Positions 1 to 8,678 of a stretch of DNA of 64,000 nt are shown here, piece by piece. Each line of letters begins with the position of its first letter. The stretch's first letter is position 1. Below the pieces are notes generated by a model. That model was not told the origin of the DNA. It worked only from the letters and a program-made list of their open reading frames with translations, and did no database searches. The stretch comes from Rhizobium pisi (GTDB taxonomy: Bacteria; Pseudomonadota; Alphaproteobacteria; Rhizobiales; Rhizobiaceae): positions 171,453 through 235,452 of the forward strand of contig NZ_RJJT01000012.1 in the NCBI RefSeq assembly GCF_003938655.1, in the 5' to 3' direction. The position numbers were made by a program, and so were the translations under genes.

Positions 1-989
1 AGCGGCGAAGCGAGCTGGCGGACTTTCCAGCTGATATTCTGCTGACGAGGCTGAATAGTTTCACGGCAGAACACCTGTTCACAGGGACCTATGCCGGCCC
101 GGGCCGTGGCAATATCCAGGATACGTTTGACCAGAACCTTGCAAAGATCTTCGCGACGGGCGCGACACCGCGCCTCTCTGGCGTGCAAATTAAGGCGCCG
201 ATGTTCCTCGATGCGGACGGCACCCTCATCCCCAGTACGAACAGGCCGTTCACGCATATTCTAAAACCGGCCGGAATGTCGGGTTTCGAGGCGCTGCCCG
301 CGATCGAATGGCAATCTATGGAGCTTGGCCGGGCGGCAGGATTCGTCGTGCCCGCCACCGCGCTCGTCGCTATGCCAGACGGCATGCCGCATGCGCTCGC
401 GGTTGAGCGGTTCGATATCCGTACCAGCCTGGATGACATGCGCCGTCTGGCGCTTGAGGACATGACATCCGTTCTGGGCGTCCGTGCGGAAGATAAATAT
501 ACAGGCACCATGGAGCGGATCGCGGCCGCCCTACGCCCGCTTTCTACTGACCCGGATGCTGACCTGCTATTGATCTTGCGGCGGGCACTGTTTGCCTGGT
601 TCATCGCCGATGGCGATATGCACCTGAAGAACATGGCCGTCCTCAAAATCGCGGAGCCACGGCGGAGAGATTTTAGCTCCGTCCGGATGGCGCCGCTCTA
701 CGATGCAGTGACGACGCGGGTGTTTTCAAACCTGCAGAGTGACCGCATGGCGCTCAAAATCAGCGGCAAGGACGAACAGTTGAAGAGAGCGGATTTCAAG
801 CGTTTTGCTGCCACGGCGGGTATTCCGGCCGCGGCCGCGGATGGCGCCATGGATGAACTCGTAGCGGCGCTTGAGCGCGGTCTAGCTAATCTAACTCTGC
901 CGTACCCGCTGACAGACGGCTCAGCGGGCGCTGAACGCGCGGCGCAGATGCGGGAGATTGTCCGCGAGCGCCTGACCACTTTTGAGTAG
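1..989 (+). CDS. HipA-family serine/threonine kinase toxin, 5' truncated by window edge
   Basis: The open frame runs in from the left edge and ends at TAG 987-989; about 329 codons are visible, so roughly the first 100 residues of a usual 410-440 residue HipA are missing. The visible part carries the HipA signature LSGVQIKAP just before the nucleotide-binding THILKP segment, the catalytic-loop motif DGDMHLKN and the metal-site region MAPLYDAV. HipA kinases act in the cytoplasm and are normally paired with a HipB-like helix-turn-helix antitoxin encoded just upstream, which would lie outside this window. The internal GTG at 183 is not the true start because homology continues upstream in frame. 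Family assignment is firm; toxicity is inferred. Confidence 0.85.
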   Translation, partial: RRSELADFPADILLTRLNSFTAEHLFTGTYAGPGRGNIQDTFDQNLAKIFATGATPRLSGVQIKAPMFLDADGTLIPSTNRPFTHILKPAGMSGFEALPAIEWQSMELGRAAGFVVPATALVAMPDGMPHALAVERFDIRTSLDDMRRLALEDMTSVLGVRAEDKYTGTMERIAAALRPLSTDPDADLLLILRRALFAWFIADGDMHLKNMAVLKIAEPRRRDFSSVRMAPLYDAVTTRVFSNLQSDRMALKISGKDEQLKRADFKRFAATAGIPAAAADGAMDELVAALERGLANLTLPYPLTDGSAGAERAAQMREIVRERLTTFE

Positions 990-1032
990 CCCCTATGTTC
1001 CGGCACGTCTACGATGCGGCCACAGCGGTTTC

Positions 1033-1392
1033 TCAGCGCTGCAACGAACCGGACTTATGCCGCGGGACTGTCCGCGTAGATGCAGTCACCGATCTTAAAT
1101 ACCCTGCGCTTCGGCAGGAGCGAGCACGACATTCATTACTGCGGTATTTCCCATCGAGGCGATCAGGCACCGTTGCCGCAGGGAGACCCTCATCACCCTC
1201 GACACCCTTGCGAATATCTTCCCGCAGCGCCGCCACGGTTGACAGCCCCCATTTCCAGGCGACCGTCAGGGTGTGATCAACAATGCCAATTGCCATCACC
1301 GCCCAGAAAATGATGCCGAAGACCTTCGCGAGGCCTTCTTCGGCCTCTCTTGAGCCCTCCGGATTGATGATGATGGGTCGTTCGTTTCGCAT
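1033..1392 (-). CDS. Small membrane protein, third gene of the mobilization operon
   Basis: A 119-residue protein of unknown function. A hydrophobic stretch around residues 24-46 (FGIIFWAVMAIGIVDH...) predicts one membrane segment; the C-terminal third is basic, Ser/Arg-rich and looks less constrained. It starts 12 bp after the relaxase stop codon and has an excellent ribosome binding site (AAGGAGG, 7 nt before ATG), so it is probably co-transcribed with mobC and the relaxase. That placement suggests a role in transfer, but no family was recognised. The last part may extend beyond the conserved core. Confidence 0.55.
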   Translation of the reverse strand: MRNERPIIINPEGSREAEEGLAKVFGIIFWAVMAIGIVDHTLTVAWKWGLSTVAALREDIRKGVEGDEGLPAATVPDRLDGKYRSNECRARSCRSAGYLRSVTASTRTVPRHKSGSLQR

Positions 1393-1404
1393 AAATCGAC
1401 CTCC

Positions 1405-3792
1405 TTATCGCTCGCGGTCGTCGCGTTCGCGATCTCGACGTTCGCCGGTTTCGCGCTGGGGTTCCTCCAGCCTCGGCATGCGTTGCTGGGCCGGATCGGC
1501 GCGCGTCGTGTCGCCTGCTCCGGAACTTATGCGTTCCAGGCTCGGCTGCGTCCCATCGGTAGTTGGCCTTCTCTCTTCTCCCTCGGTCCGAACACGGCTT
1601 GGCTCACCGTCCTGATCGCCTCGCTCCTTCTCGGCGGGCACAGCCTGGATAACGAAAGTGCCCTCCCTCTCCGATGTCATTTTGCTGCCGCGCTCCCGTA
1701 ACCGCTCCGCCGCTTCGATCGCAATCCTGAGGTCGTGATCCATCTCCGCGATTTCGCGGATCAAGCTATTACCGGCGGCACCGAGCTCACCGGCGCGCGC
1801 CATCTCAAGGTTCAAGTTGGCCTGCAACGACACTTTGTTGGCATTGATTTCCGCCGCATCCGCCAACTCGATCGCTTCGCGGAAATGTTCCACCTCGAGC
1901 ATGACCTCGTTTGCCTCTTCGACGGTCCTGCGGCCATGGCGGGCGACGGCTTCGTCCCAGCGCGCGTTGGCGTCGTCTCGTTCTCCCTCTTTCAACCCAT
2001 CGCCGACGGGCCGCTCACCACTTTGTTCGTGCAGTTCCATCAACTCGCGTCGCACGTTCACGTGTTCGCGGGCTGCCGAAGCAATATCGTCGAAAGTCGC
2101 GCGCTCGGCTGCCGGCATAACGCGTTCCGCCTGAAACAAGGCGGTTTCGACGTGCTTTTCGTAGGCCTCGAACTCGGATCGGCTCATTTGACGCATTGGT
2201 TCATCCCTCGAAACGATCTTTTCCAAAGATACCAGATGCGTCATGAATTGCGAGCGCAAACTTTCCGTTCCAGCTACTTCGGGCGATCGAGGGTCGTTGC
2301 TCTTTGTGTCTGATTCAAAACGAATAATATGCGATCTTGCGAACCTTTCGACGCTTTCATCGTCGTTTCCTGCAGCTAAAGTCGCCCACTCATTCTTAGC
2401 GAATTCAGTATAGCGTCGGCTCGGCTCTGTCCGCGGAAAGCTATATTCATCCGAGCGCTTGGCATCATATCTTCGTTGCGCCGCGTCGCTCGTTCCCTCA
2501 TGTTCCGTTCGCCCATAGCGGTTCGTCGGACGCACCTGGTTCTTGGTATAAGCCGGAGCACTCACCCGCTCACGTCGGTCGGTCATTTCCATGTTGATGC
2601 CGTAGGCCCGTGCCTTGTCAGCCATGGTCACGCGCCAGCGGCGAAACGCCGGGATTGTCGTTTCGATCCTGTGGCCTGCGTCCGAACGCATAGCGACGAT
2701 CGCATGGACGTGGACATGCGGCCGCTTGCCACCCGCCTCCTCAAGCTTCGGGTCCTTCAACGGATCATGTAGGGAAAATACATAGCGGTAACCGGCAAAT
2801 TCCTGCGCCAGAAAGTCTCGCGCGGCGGAGTGGAAGGCCCCGATATGCGTACCCGCCCTCGCCGACAGAATGACGTGCATGATGTCGCGTGGTTTGCGGC
2901 TATGCAGGCCGTCGCGCCATTTCCGTTGCACAACATCGCCGGCCTGCTTGCCGTCCACGATCGCACCCCCTTGCTCGTCGTAAACCGCACCATCGTGTCG
3001 GCTGACAAGGTCGCGCAGGCGGGCCGTGCCGTAGTCGGTCCCATTGCCGTAACCGGTAAAGCGAAACGATGTGGGCTCACTCTGCTCCCTTCCCTCATCG
3101 TTCAGACGTCCCTCAACGATCCGCGACGCCTTCGCATCGCCCGTGAGGCGCTCGGCCGCGCCGTCCCGCAGCACGGCGACGCCGTCGATGGAGAAGCCCT
3201 TGCCATCGTCGCGAGTCAATACGGCAAAGGCGAACATCCGGTCGCCGAGTCCACGTTTAAGGACCGCCCGCGCCTTCTCGTGGAGATCGGATGCAGGATC
3301 GAACCGCTCCTTCACCTCAACCACGAAGGTCCCGATGTCGCGGCTCTCGGCGCGGTTTTTCATCAGATGGCCCCACTCATTTCGGACCGTGGAAAGTTCG
3401 TCGCGTCCGCGCAATTGTTCGCCGCGTTCGTTTTCGACGACGACGTCGCCGTTGCGCGAGATGTAGTTGATCACCGCCCCTAGCCGTCCTCCGCCACCGA
3501 AAGACGCCATCTTCACCACCGCCGGTTGGCCACCCGATGCCAGCGATGCAAACCGATCTCGCATGGAAGGTTCGCTTGCGCGGCGCCTTTTCCCATGCCG
3601 CAATCTGGTCGAACGCCAACCGAGTTTGGCGCGACCAAGTGTTCCACCACCGATGAGAGATGCGGTCGGGACTACTCCGCGGCGGCGCTCCTCGTCCTCC
3701 AAATATTTGCCCCGGCCCAGCGATCGTTCGTGCAGCAAGGCGGCCTTGCGCCGCTCCCATTCATTTTCGAAAGCGCCTAGAAAGAATTCCAT
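1405..3792 (-). CDS. Relaxase / mobilization nuclease (MobA/VirD2-like)
   Basis: A 795-residue protein. The relaxase core lies at about residues 90-400: a GGGGRLGAVINYISRNG segment containing candidate catalytic Tyr110, and the metal-binding histidine motif with H342-D343 followed by H359, H361 and H363 (PHVHVHAIV). The long C-terminal half is charged and predicted mostly helical or disordered, with an Arg/Glu-rich tail. Relaxases of this class nick one strand at oriT and remain covalently bound to the 5' end during transfer. Its ATG overlaps the mobC stop (TGATG), so the two genes are translationally coupled. A candidate nic site lies just beyond mobC. No complete type IV secretion system is visible, so the element may be mobilizable rather than self-transmissible. 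Confidence 0.9.
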   Translation of the reverse strand: MEFFLGAFENEWERRKAALLHERSLGRGKYLEDEERRRGVVPTASLIGGGTLGRAKLGWRSTRLRHGKRRRASEPSMRDRFASLASGGQPAVVKMASFGGGGRLGAVINYISRNGDVVVENERGEQLRGRDELSTVRNEWGHLMKNRAESRDIGTFVVEVKERFDPASDLHEKARAVLKRGLGDRMFAFAVLTRDDGKGFSIDGVAVLRDGAAERLTGDAKASRIVEGRLNDEGREQSEPTSFRFTGYGNGTDYGTARLRDLVSRHDGAVYDEQGGAIVDGKQAGDVVQRKWRDGLHSRKPRDIMHVILSARAGTHIGAFHSAARDFLAQEFAGYRYVFSLHDPLKDPKLEEAGGKRPHVHVHAIVAMRSDAGHRIETTIPAFRRWRVTMADKARAYGINMEMTDRRERVSAPAYTKNQVRPTNRYGRTEHEGTSDAAQRRYDAKRSDEYSFPRTEPSRRYTEFAKNEWATLAAGNDDESVERFARSHIIRFESDTKSNDPRSPEVAGTESLRSQFMTHLVSLEKIVSRDEPMRQMSRSEFEAYEKHVETALFQAERVMPAAERATFDDIASAAREHVNVRRELMELHEQSGERPVGDGLKEGERDDANARWDEAVARHGRRTVEEANEVMLEVEHFREAIELADAAEINANKVSLQANLNLEMARAGELGAAGNSLIREIAEMDHDLRIAIEAAERLRERGSKMTSEREGTFVIQAVPAEKERGDQDGEPSRVRTEGEERRPTTDGTQPSLERISSGAGDTTRADPAQQRMPRLEEPQRETGERRDRERDDRER

Positions 3793-4202
3793 CAGGCCGC
3801 GCCTCGCCGGCGCTGGGCACCGCGTGCCGCGAAGCTCCTGAGTTCGATCATCACGACCGCTACGATCTTCTGAATATCCGCCGTCTGGGCTGAGATCTGG
3901 TCGGCTTGAATACGGCCGCCGGTGTTTGCGACGCGCGCCAGCTGATTGAGGTTCACGCCGATTGCCCGCATGTCCGACAAAAGCAGATCCAGAACCGCCC
4001 GGTCGTCATCGGTAAAGAAGGGTCGCACCCCTGCCCCTTCCAGCGTCAACGACCGCATGAAGGCCGAGATGGTCAGTCCGGCCTCCTCAGAAACGCGCGT
4101 GATCGCGGCGATTTCGGATGCGCTGAAACGCGCGTGCACGACCCGGTCCCTTCGCTCGTTCGTCGCTCCCCGTTCGATCGCGCTGCGATGGCTCGCCGCC
4201 AT
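3792..4202 (-). CDS. mobC: MobC-like relaxosome accessory protein
   Basis: A 136-residue basic protein. The central segment VNLNQLARVANTGG is the hallmark of MobC-type accessory proteins, and the N-terminal part (RVVHARFSASEIAAI followed by ISAFMRSLTL) fits the ribbon-helix-helix fold they use to bind oriT and help the relaxase open the DNA. It is the first gene of a leftward operon and its stop overlaps the relaxase start by one base. The gene faces away from the ParA-like gene, and the 430 bp between them holds the candidate oriT. Confidence 0.85.
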   Translation of the reverse strand: MAASHRSAIERGATNERRDRVVHARFSASEIAAITRVSEEAGLTISAFMRSLTLEGAGVRPFFTDDDRAVLDLLLSDMRAIGVNLNQLARVANTGGRIQADQISAQTADIQKIVAVVMIELRSFAARGAQRRRGAA

Positions 4203-4261
4203 TTCCGCCTCTCTGAAACATCGCCGCAGGCGCCATCGACGGCTCGTCCGTCGATCGTCAA

Positions 4262-4292
4262 CAAATTTGTATCACAAATTTGCGTATCCTGC
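4262..4292 (+). other. Candidate oriT: inverted repeat plus TATCCTGC nic motif
   Basis: A perfect 9-bp inverted repeat, CAAATTTGT at 4262-4270 and ACAAATTTG at 4274-4282, lies two bases before TATCCTGC at 4285-4292. TATCCTG matches the nic consensus known for IncP-type oriT and for T-DNA borders, where P-type relaxases cut. The site is 60 bp upstream of mobC in an AT-rich stretch, which is the usual location. The assignment is by motif and context only. Confidence 0.7.
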
Positions 4293-4562
4293 CAAAAACA
4301 GATATACTATTTTAGTAACAAATTTCAACCCAAGAAGCGAAACTGCTAGGGGCGCGGTGATCAGCCAACCCAAGAGCGATCGGCGGTGAGCTAAGCTGAT
4401 GAACGTGTGTTCACACCATTTATTCACACGGGATATTTGCGCTATATTTCAATATGGTGAGTCTGCATCGGCACATCGAGCGAACACAGCGTGCGTTGGT
4501 GCCTTGCGATCAAATTCTAGAGACCATCGCCCATAGAATATGTCTGAAGTCCCGCATTTGAG

Positions 4563-4592
4563 TTGACGATTGCTATACTCATATAGTTATAT
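4563..4592 (+). promoter_or_regulatory. Candidate promoter of the ParA-like operon
   Basis: TTGACG at 4563-4568 is followed after 17-18 bp by GTTATA/TTATAT at 4586-4592, close to a sigma-70 promoter. Transcription from here would begin near 4599, giving a short leader to ATG 4634 and arguing against the GTG at 4595. The surroundings are AT-rich with small overlapping palindromes that could be operators. Confidence 0.45.
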
Positions 4593-4633
4593 TCGTGAAG
4601 CGAGGTACGCCAGCCGTCAGAGGATCGATCAAG

Positions 4634-5344
4634 ATGAGCCGAGTCTATGCCGCAGTGAGTAATAAGGGTGGCGCGGGCAAGACCACGCTCGTAACGCTCG
4701 CGGCGGGGGAGTATGCACTTAGAAACGAGCGGGTGCTTCTGATCGACGCCGACAGCAGGCAGAACCTATCGGGCTGGTGGCGATTGTGCCACAACAAGCA
4801 AAATGTGCCCGAGAACATCGAAGTCAAAACGGCTTCGACATCACGATCGCTCGAAACAGCGATCGATCGGTTTGCAGCTTCCTTCGACCTCATCGTCATC
4901 GACGCCCCCGGCGTCGATAGCTCCTTTCAGACGAGCATCATTCGCGCGTCGGAACTGGTGATTTCTCCTATCCAGCCGGCGATCAAGGAGATCGAGGCGG
5001 CTGGGCAGGCGGTCGCCTTGGTCAACGAGATAAACGACGAAGCAGGGTCCAGAATTCAGCACCTGAATGTGAAGACGCGCGTGACCGTCCCGGCCCGTAA
5101 CCTCGAAGCCTATCGCTATATTCGACCATTCGTCGCTGGTTTGCAGGACGCCGCCTATCGCACAAGCCTGCTCGATACAGAATTGTTCGAGCGCAATATC
5201 TATCGCGAAATTCAAAACGGCCTAGGGACTTTGCAAATGCAGGAATTGACCGACAGCGTCCGAAAAGCCCGCGCCGAAGTTCAGGCGCTCGTCACGGAAA
5301 TCGAGAGCAAACGATCAATCCATCTCAAGGGCATTGCCGCATGA
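4634..5344 (+). CDS. ParA/MinD-type ATPase, VirC1-like
   Basis: A 236-residue ATPase with the deviant Walker A SNKGGAGKTT near the N-terminus, LIDADSRQNLSGWW as the next conserved block and LIVIDAPG as Walker B. ParA family proteins position plasmids or protein-DNA complexes; VirC1 of Ti plasmids is a ParA relative that recruits the relaxosome to the cell pole. The gene is divergent from mobC-relaxase across the candidate oriT and is followed by a small RHH protein, an arrangement like virC1-virC2. That comparison rests on context and size; ordinary partitioning is the alternative. The start ATG 4634 was chosen because the upstream GTG 4595 lies at the predicted transcription start. Confidence 0.8.
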   Translation: MSRVYAAVSNKGGAGKTTLVTLAAGEYALRNERVLLIDADSRQNLSGWWRLCHNKQNVPENIEVKTASTSRSLETAIDRFAASFDLIVIDAPGVDSSFQTSIIRASELVISPIQPAIKEIEAAGQAVALVNEINDEAGSRIQHLNVKTRVTVPARNLEAYRYIRPFVAGLQDAAYRTSLLDTELFERNIYREIQNGLGTLQMQELTDSVRKARAEVQALVTEIESKRSIHLKGIAA

Positions 5345-5733
5345 ACAAGCCGAGCCTAGGCCTTGACGACTTCATCATCGCATCGAAGGCGGCCAAAGCC
5401 GATCTCAATGCTGATGGTGGAAATGCGGGATCGATCGAACGTCACGCAAAAGACGAACCGGCGCGGCCGGTCGCAGCCCCTATCCTGCCCAATCTCTCGG
5501 AAAGTGCGCGCCGGCAGAAGGCGACCACAAGCGCTATCGCGGGGGAACGAGCGCGTCACGCACTCAAAAACCTGAAGCGCGCCAAAGAGCGCGACGCGAA
5601 GTTCTATGTCAATGTTGCGCTGGACTACGAGACGAAGGCGCGCCTGAAAAGGGCGGCGCATGAGAACGATGTCAAGATGACAGTGATCATGCAGGCGGCG
5701 ATCGATTTTTATCTGAAGGAAAACGGGTACTGA
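5341..5733 (+). CDS. Ribbon-helix-helix DNA-binding protein, partner of the ParA-like ATPase
   Basis: A 130-residue protein whose ATG overlaps the stop of the ParA-like gene (ATGA). The first 60 residues are polar and probably flexible. The C-terminal 45 residues (KFYVNVALDYETKARLKRAA, then a helix ending in AAIDFYLKENG) have the strand-helix-helix pattern of RHH repressors and ParG/VirC2-type partners. It probably binds an operator or centromere near 4.3-4.6 kb and is served by the upstream ATPase. No named family can be assigned with certainty. Confidence 0.65.
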   Translation: MNKPSLGLDDFIIASKAAKADLNADGGNAGSIERHAKDEPARPVAAPILPNLSESARRQKATTSAIAGERARHALKNLKRAKERDAKFYVNVALDYETKARLKRAAHENDVKMTVIMQAAIDFYLKENGY

Positions 5734-5737
5734 TGCC

Positions 5738-6991
5738 ATGGATTGGCGAACGCCCGAGGTAAGAATTTCACAGTCGGCAAGAGAGACTCGGCGGCTGCGA
5801 ATCGTCGACCGGATATTCGATGGCGAAGAGGAAAGCTACGCGGAAGCGCTCGCAGAGGCCTATCGGCTGAAGGTCCGGCCGCTTTGCCTCTGCCGGGAGC
5901 CAGGCATGCCCATGTATATCGCGCAGATTGGTGGGCAGTTGGTCGTCAAGCGTATGCCGCTCTCCGGCGGGGATCACCATGCGACTTGCCCATCCTATGA
6001 ACCGCCTTACGAGCTATCCGGACTCGGGGCATTGATGGGGACAGCGATCAAGCTGGATGCGGTCGCAGGGTTTGCGGCACTGAAGCTGGATTTTCCATTG
6101 TCGAAGCGCGGGGCGTCGGGACCAGAGAACACTGATTCATCGCAATCAGACAGCGTCAAGAGCGACAGCAAACGACTTTCGCTGCGCGCACTTCTCCATC
6201 TCCTCTGGCATGAAAGCGGCCTCACCGAATGGACGTCCTATTGGTCGGGCAAGCGCCATTGGTGGCAAATCTATCATCATCTCATCGAAGCTGCTCGTAC
6301 CATGTCGGTGCGGGGAGAGCCGCTTGCAGAACGCCTGTTCGTGCCGGAGCCATTTCGAACCGACGACAAGGCTGCGATAGAGCAGCGACGCAGCCAGGCG
6401 ATGGCGGCATTGGCAAGGTCAGGGACCGGGCCGAAAAAACTGATGCTGCTGGTCGGTGAGATTAAGGAGTTCGCAGCCGCGAGAAGCGGGCAGCAGGTTG
6501 TCGTCAAGCACATGCCGGGTTTTCGCCTGCATCTAGAAGAGACGGTGTGGAGGAGGCTGCAGCGGCGGTTCGAGGCAGAATTGGCACTCTGGAAAAGCGA
6601 TGACCGCCACCATCTGATCGCAATCGCGACGATCGAAGCTGGCTCGGCCGGCCTTGTGACGATCAATGAGATCGCTCTGATGACCGTCACCGAGCAGTGG
6701 TTGCCGGTGGAGAATGCGCATGAAGAGCGGCTTCTCGAAAAGCTCGTACGATTGCGGGGCAAGACGGTAAAAGGATTGCGTTTCAACCTCGCCACCAGCC
6801 AGCCACTCGCCAATGCGATTCTGCCGGAGGCTCGCCCTAAACCCACGGCCCTTTATATTGTGCCGCCCAATGCCGATGATCGGTTTGAGGCATCGCTCCG
6901 CGAGATGGTCGACGCACGACCGGACATGTCTGCATGGATCTGGCGGGTCGCGGACGGAGACATACCGCCACCCCCTTGGGACCCGAATTGA
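5738..6991 (+). CDS. DUF1173 family protein
   Basis: A 417-residue protein that begins 4 bp after the RHH gene, so it completes a three-gene operon. An N-terminal Cys/His cluster (LCLCREPGMPMYI and GGDHHATCPSYEPPY) is typical of DUF1173 proteins, which are common on rhizobial and other proteobacterial plasmids. Function is unknown; the Cys/His residues could bind metal. Its co-occurrence with mobilization genes suggests a plasmid maintenance or transfer role, which is inference. Confidence 0.75.
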   Translation: MDWRTPEVRISQSARETRRLRIVDRIFDGEEESYAEALAEAYRLKVRPLCLCREPGMPMYIAQIGGQLVVKRMPLSGGDHHATCPSYEPPYELSGLGALMGTAIKLDAVAGFAALKLDFPLSKRGASGPENTDSSQSDSVKSDSKRLSLRALLHLLWHESGLTEWTSYWSGKRHWWQIYHHLIEAARTMSVRGEPLAERLFVPEPFRTDDKAAIEQRRSQAMAALARSGTGPKKLMLLVGEIKEFAAARSGQQVVVKHMPGFRLHLEETVWRRLQRRFEAELALWKSDDRHHLIAIATIEAGSAGLVTINEIALMTVTEQWLPVENAHEERLLEKLVRLRGKTVKGLRFNLATSQPLANAILPEARPKPTALYIVPPNADDRFEASLREMVDARPDMSAWIWRVADGDIPPPPWDPN

Positions 6992-7303
6992 ATGTTACCG
7001 CCGGCTGGCTGGTCTGCATTGTGGCGAGTGGCATGTTCCGCCCGCGACCCCACCTTGTGCCCTCTACACGGAGCCGGGCTCAAATCCACAGCGCTCGGTC
7101 GGATCACGATCGCATCGCGCAGCTCGCTGACGCTGCACAAAGAACTCCGGCGATCGCGCTGACGATGCGGCAACTGCGTGAGGGGCGGCGTCACTCGAAT
7201 GGGCGGCGACCGCTTGCGGGCTCCAAGAGCGGCAGCGAATAGCACCGTCCGCCCCAGGCGTCTCGCCCGGATCATCCTGCCCATCCGACAACCCATCATC
7301 GTC
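6992..7303. other. Intergenic region between DUF1173 and WGR genes
   Basis: About 310 bp without a convincing gene. The WGR reading frame stays open back to 7178, but this part lacks a ribosome binding site and resembles no family. No promoter or repeat stood out. Confidence 0.3.
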
Positions 7304-7723
7304 ATGAATCAATCAAGGTCGATCGATTCAAATCTCTCGTTGGACGCCGAGCCCGCTCTCGACGATCATGCCACCATGATTGCGCAACCCTACGAGCTAT
7401 ATGTCGAACGCGTCGACGCCACGAAAAACATGGCCCGCTACTATGCCATGTCGATAGAGCCGACCCTGTTCGGTGAAGCGTGCCTCATCCGCAGGTGGGG
7501 GCGCATTGGCGCCGGTGGTCAGAGGATGATGCATCATTTCACGCGGGAGGAGGATGCAGTCGAACTCTTCCTCGAGCTTCTGAGAAAGAAGCGCTCGCGC
7601 GGATACAGACCAAGGCCCCATTTCCAGCAAGGTCCCCTCCCCGCCCGGCACCGAGCTTTTTCGGACAACCCGCCGCCACGACTTCACCCGATCATTGACG
7701 GCGAAGCGAAGCTTCAAGCCTGA
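7304..7723 (+). CDS. WGR domain protein
   Basis: From ATG 7304 the product is 139 residues; ATG 7376 (MIAQPYELYVERVD) is also possible and would give essentially the bare domain. The WGR signature LIRRWGRIGAGGQ is present, with the preceding MARYYAMSIEPTLFGEA strand region and a following helix EEDAVELFLELLRKK. WGR domains are thought to bind nucleic acid and occur in PARPs, MolR and stand-alone bacterial plasmid proteins. The Pro/Arg-rich tail is nondescript. It stands alone, ending in a strong hairpin. Confidence 0.8.
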   Translation: MNQSRSIDSNLSLDAEPALDDHATMIAQPYELYVERVDATKNMARYYAMSIEPTLFGEACLIRRWGRIGAGGQRMMHHFTREEDAVELFLELLRKKRSRGYRPRPHFQQGPLPARHRAFSDNPPPRLHPIIDGEAKLQA

Positions 7724-7751
7724 CCGTCGGTCGATCCGACGGTTAGGCTTG
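7715..7751. terminator. Hairpin overlapping the WGR stop codon
   Basis: Arms 7715-7730 and 7736-7751 pair over 16 positions with one G-U wobble and a 5-base loop. There is no T-run on either side, so it may act as an RNA 3' end stabiliser or weak bidirectional terminator rather than a canonical one. Confidence 0.5.
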
Positions 7752-7765
7752 GCAACATGGCAAAA

Positions 7766-7785
7766 GCCTCCCTCAAAAGGGAGGC
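7766..7785 (-). terminator. Rho-independent terminator, leftward
   Basis: GCCTCCCT (7766-7773) pairs with AGGGAGGC (7778-7785) around a 4-base loop, followed on the minus strand by TTTT. It overlaps the stop codon of the small leftward gene that ends at 7773. Confidence 0.7.
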
Positions 7786-7940
7786 TCGGCGCTGATGCGG
7801 CCTTCCTGCTCCGCCACGAAGACCTCTCGTTCGGCCAGCGCGAGTTCGAGTTCCGCCGCGATCTGCCGGCGCTCGTCGGGGTGTGCGTTCCGCAGCTCGG
7901 CCTTGAGTTCTACGATGGTCCAATCCAGTTCGTTCGTCAT
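7773..7940 (-). CDS. Small conserved-looking acidic helical protein
   Basis: A 55-residue protein starting MTNELDWTIVELKAEL. It is predicted to be almost wholly helical and acidic (RRQIAAELELALAEREVF). ATG 7940 is preferred over the upstream ATG 7985 because GGAG lies 8 nt before it. The stop sits inside a terminator hairpin. It resembles the short uncharacterised proteins common on rhizobial plasmids; no domain is recognised. Confidence 0.6.
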   Translation of the reverse strand: MTNELDWTIVELKAELRNAHPDERRQIAAELELALAEREVFVAEQEGRISAEPPF

Positions 7941-8355
7941 GTCGCCGTCTCCTTGACGTTTGTGAAAGACGAGCGCTCCGGTCATGGCGGGATGGAGGGG
8001 TCAAGGATCGCGATGGCGACCGGCGGAGCCGGCGAGTGGGGGAGCCGATTTTGTCGGAGAGGAGGGCACCGGAGCGGAGGCAAAATTGGGGGAACCGCTG
8101 GTCCTTGAGGCCTTCATGCCGCCATGGCACCCTCGGGCGGACTGAGCAGACTTTTCCTCTCCGTATGGCACCAAAAAATCTCGCCGCGGGCTCGATACCA
8201 GCTTCCGGTTTATCGTCGCTTGCCGCGGGTGGTCGCAAACCCGTTGGTATTTGTGGACAATCGCGTTGTAATAGGGAATTTGCCGCAGCGCGCCGATGAC
8301 AGCGGCGGTCACTAGTGGCAGGGACTCCGGGTCATTCATGATGCGGAGAGAAAAA

Positions 8356-8634
8356 ATGACCACGACCAACGAAATCGCCGACAAGATTGCCGGAGAGCAC
8401 GGCCTGACCAAGGGACAGGGGAAAGCCATCGTCGAGGCTGTGATCGCTTCGATCACGGCGGCTGCCATTGCCGGCAACGAGACGTCCCTACCAGGTTTTG
8501 GAAAGTTCAAGGTGAAGGAAACACCGGAGCGAGAGGCTCGCAATCCGTCGACCGGCGCGACCATCAAGGTCGCGGCCGCAAAGAAGCTGAGCTTCCAACC
8601 GGCCAAGGCGCTGAAGGACGCGCTGAACAAGTAA
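8356..8634 (+). CDS. HU-family DNA-binding protein
   Basis: A 92-residue HU/IHF-type protein. The N-terminal helices (TTNEIADKIAGEHGLTKGQ) and the beta-arm block LPGFGKFKVKETPEREARNPSTG are characteristic; the RNP-x-TG arm tip is intact. HU proteins bend and compact DNA as dimers. ATG 8356, behind a purine-rich GGAGAGAAAAA, gives the normal length. It is a single-gene unit ending in a strong terminator and is plasmid-borne, so it may be a nucleoid protein specific to the replicon. Confidence 0.95.
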   Translation: MTTTNEIADKIAGEHGLTKGQGKAIVEAVIASITAAAIAGNETSLPGFGKFKVKETPEREARNPSTGATIKVAAAKKLSFQPAKALKDALNK

Positions 8635-8642
8635 CACGTCAG

Positions 8643-8669
8643 AAGCCCCGCTCGGATCGAGCGGGGCTT
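8643..8669. terminator. Strong terminator after the HU gene, probably bidirectional
   Basis: A perfect 12-bp stem (8643-8654 with 8658-8669) and a 3-base loop, AAGCCCCGCTCG...CGAGCGGGGCTT, starting 9 bp after the HU stop and followed by T then CGGCTTT. It also serves the convergent DUF736 gene, which ends at 8679. Confidence 0.8.
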
Positions 8670-8678
8670 TCGGCTTTA

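Noticed and set aside
4595..4633. GTG 4595 as start of the ParA-like protein
   Set aside because: It lies at the predicted transcription start; ATG 4634 gives the normal ParA N-terminus.
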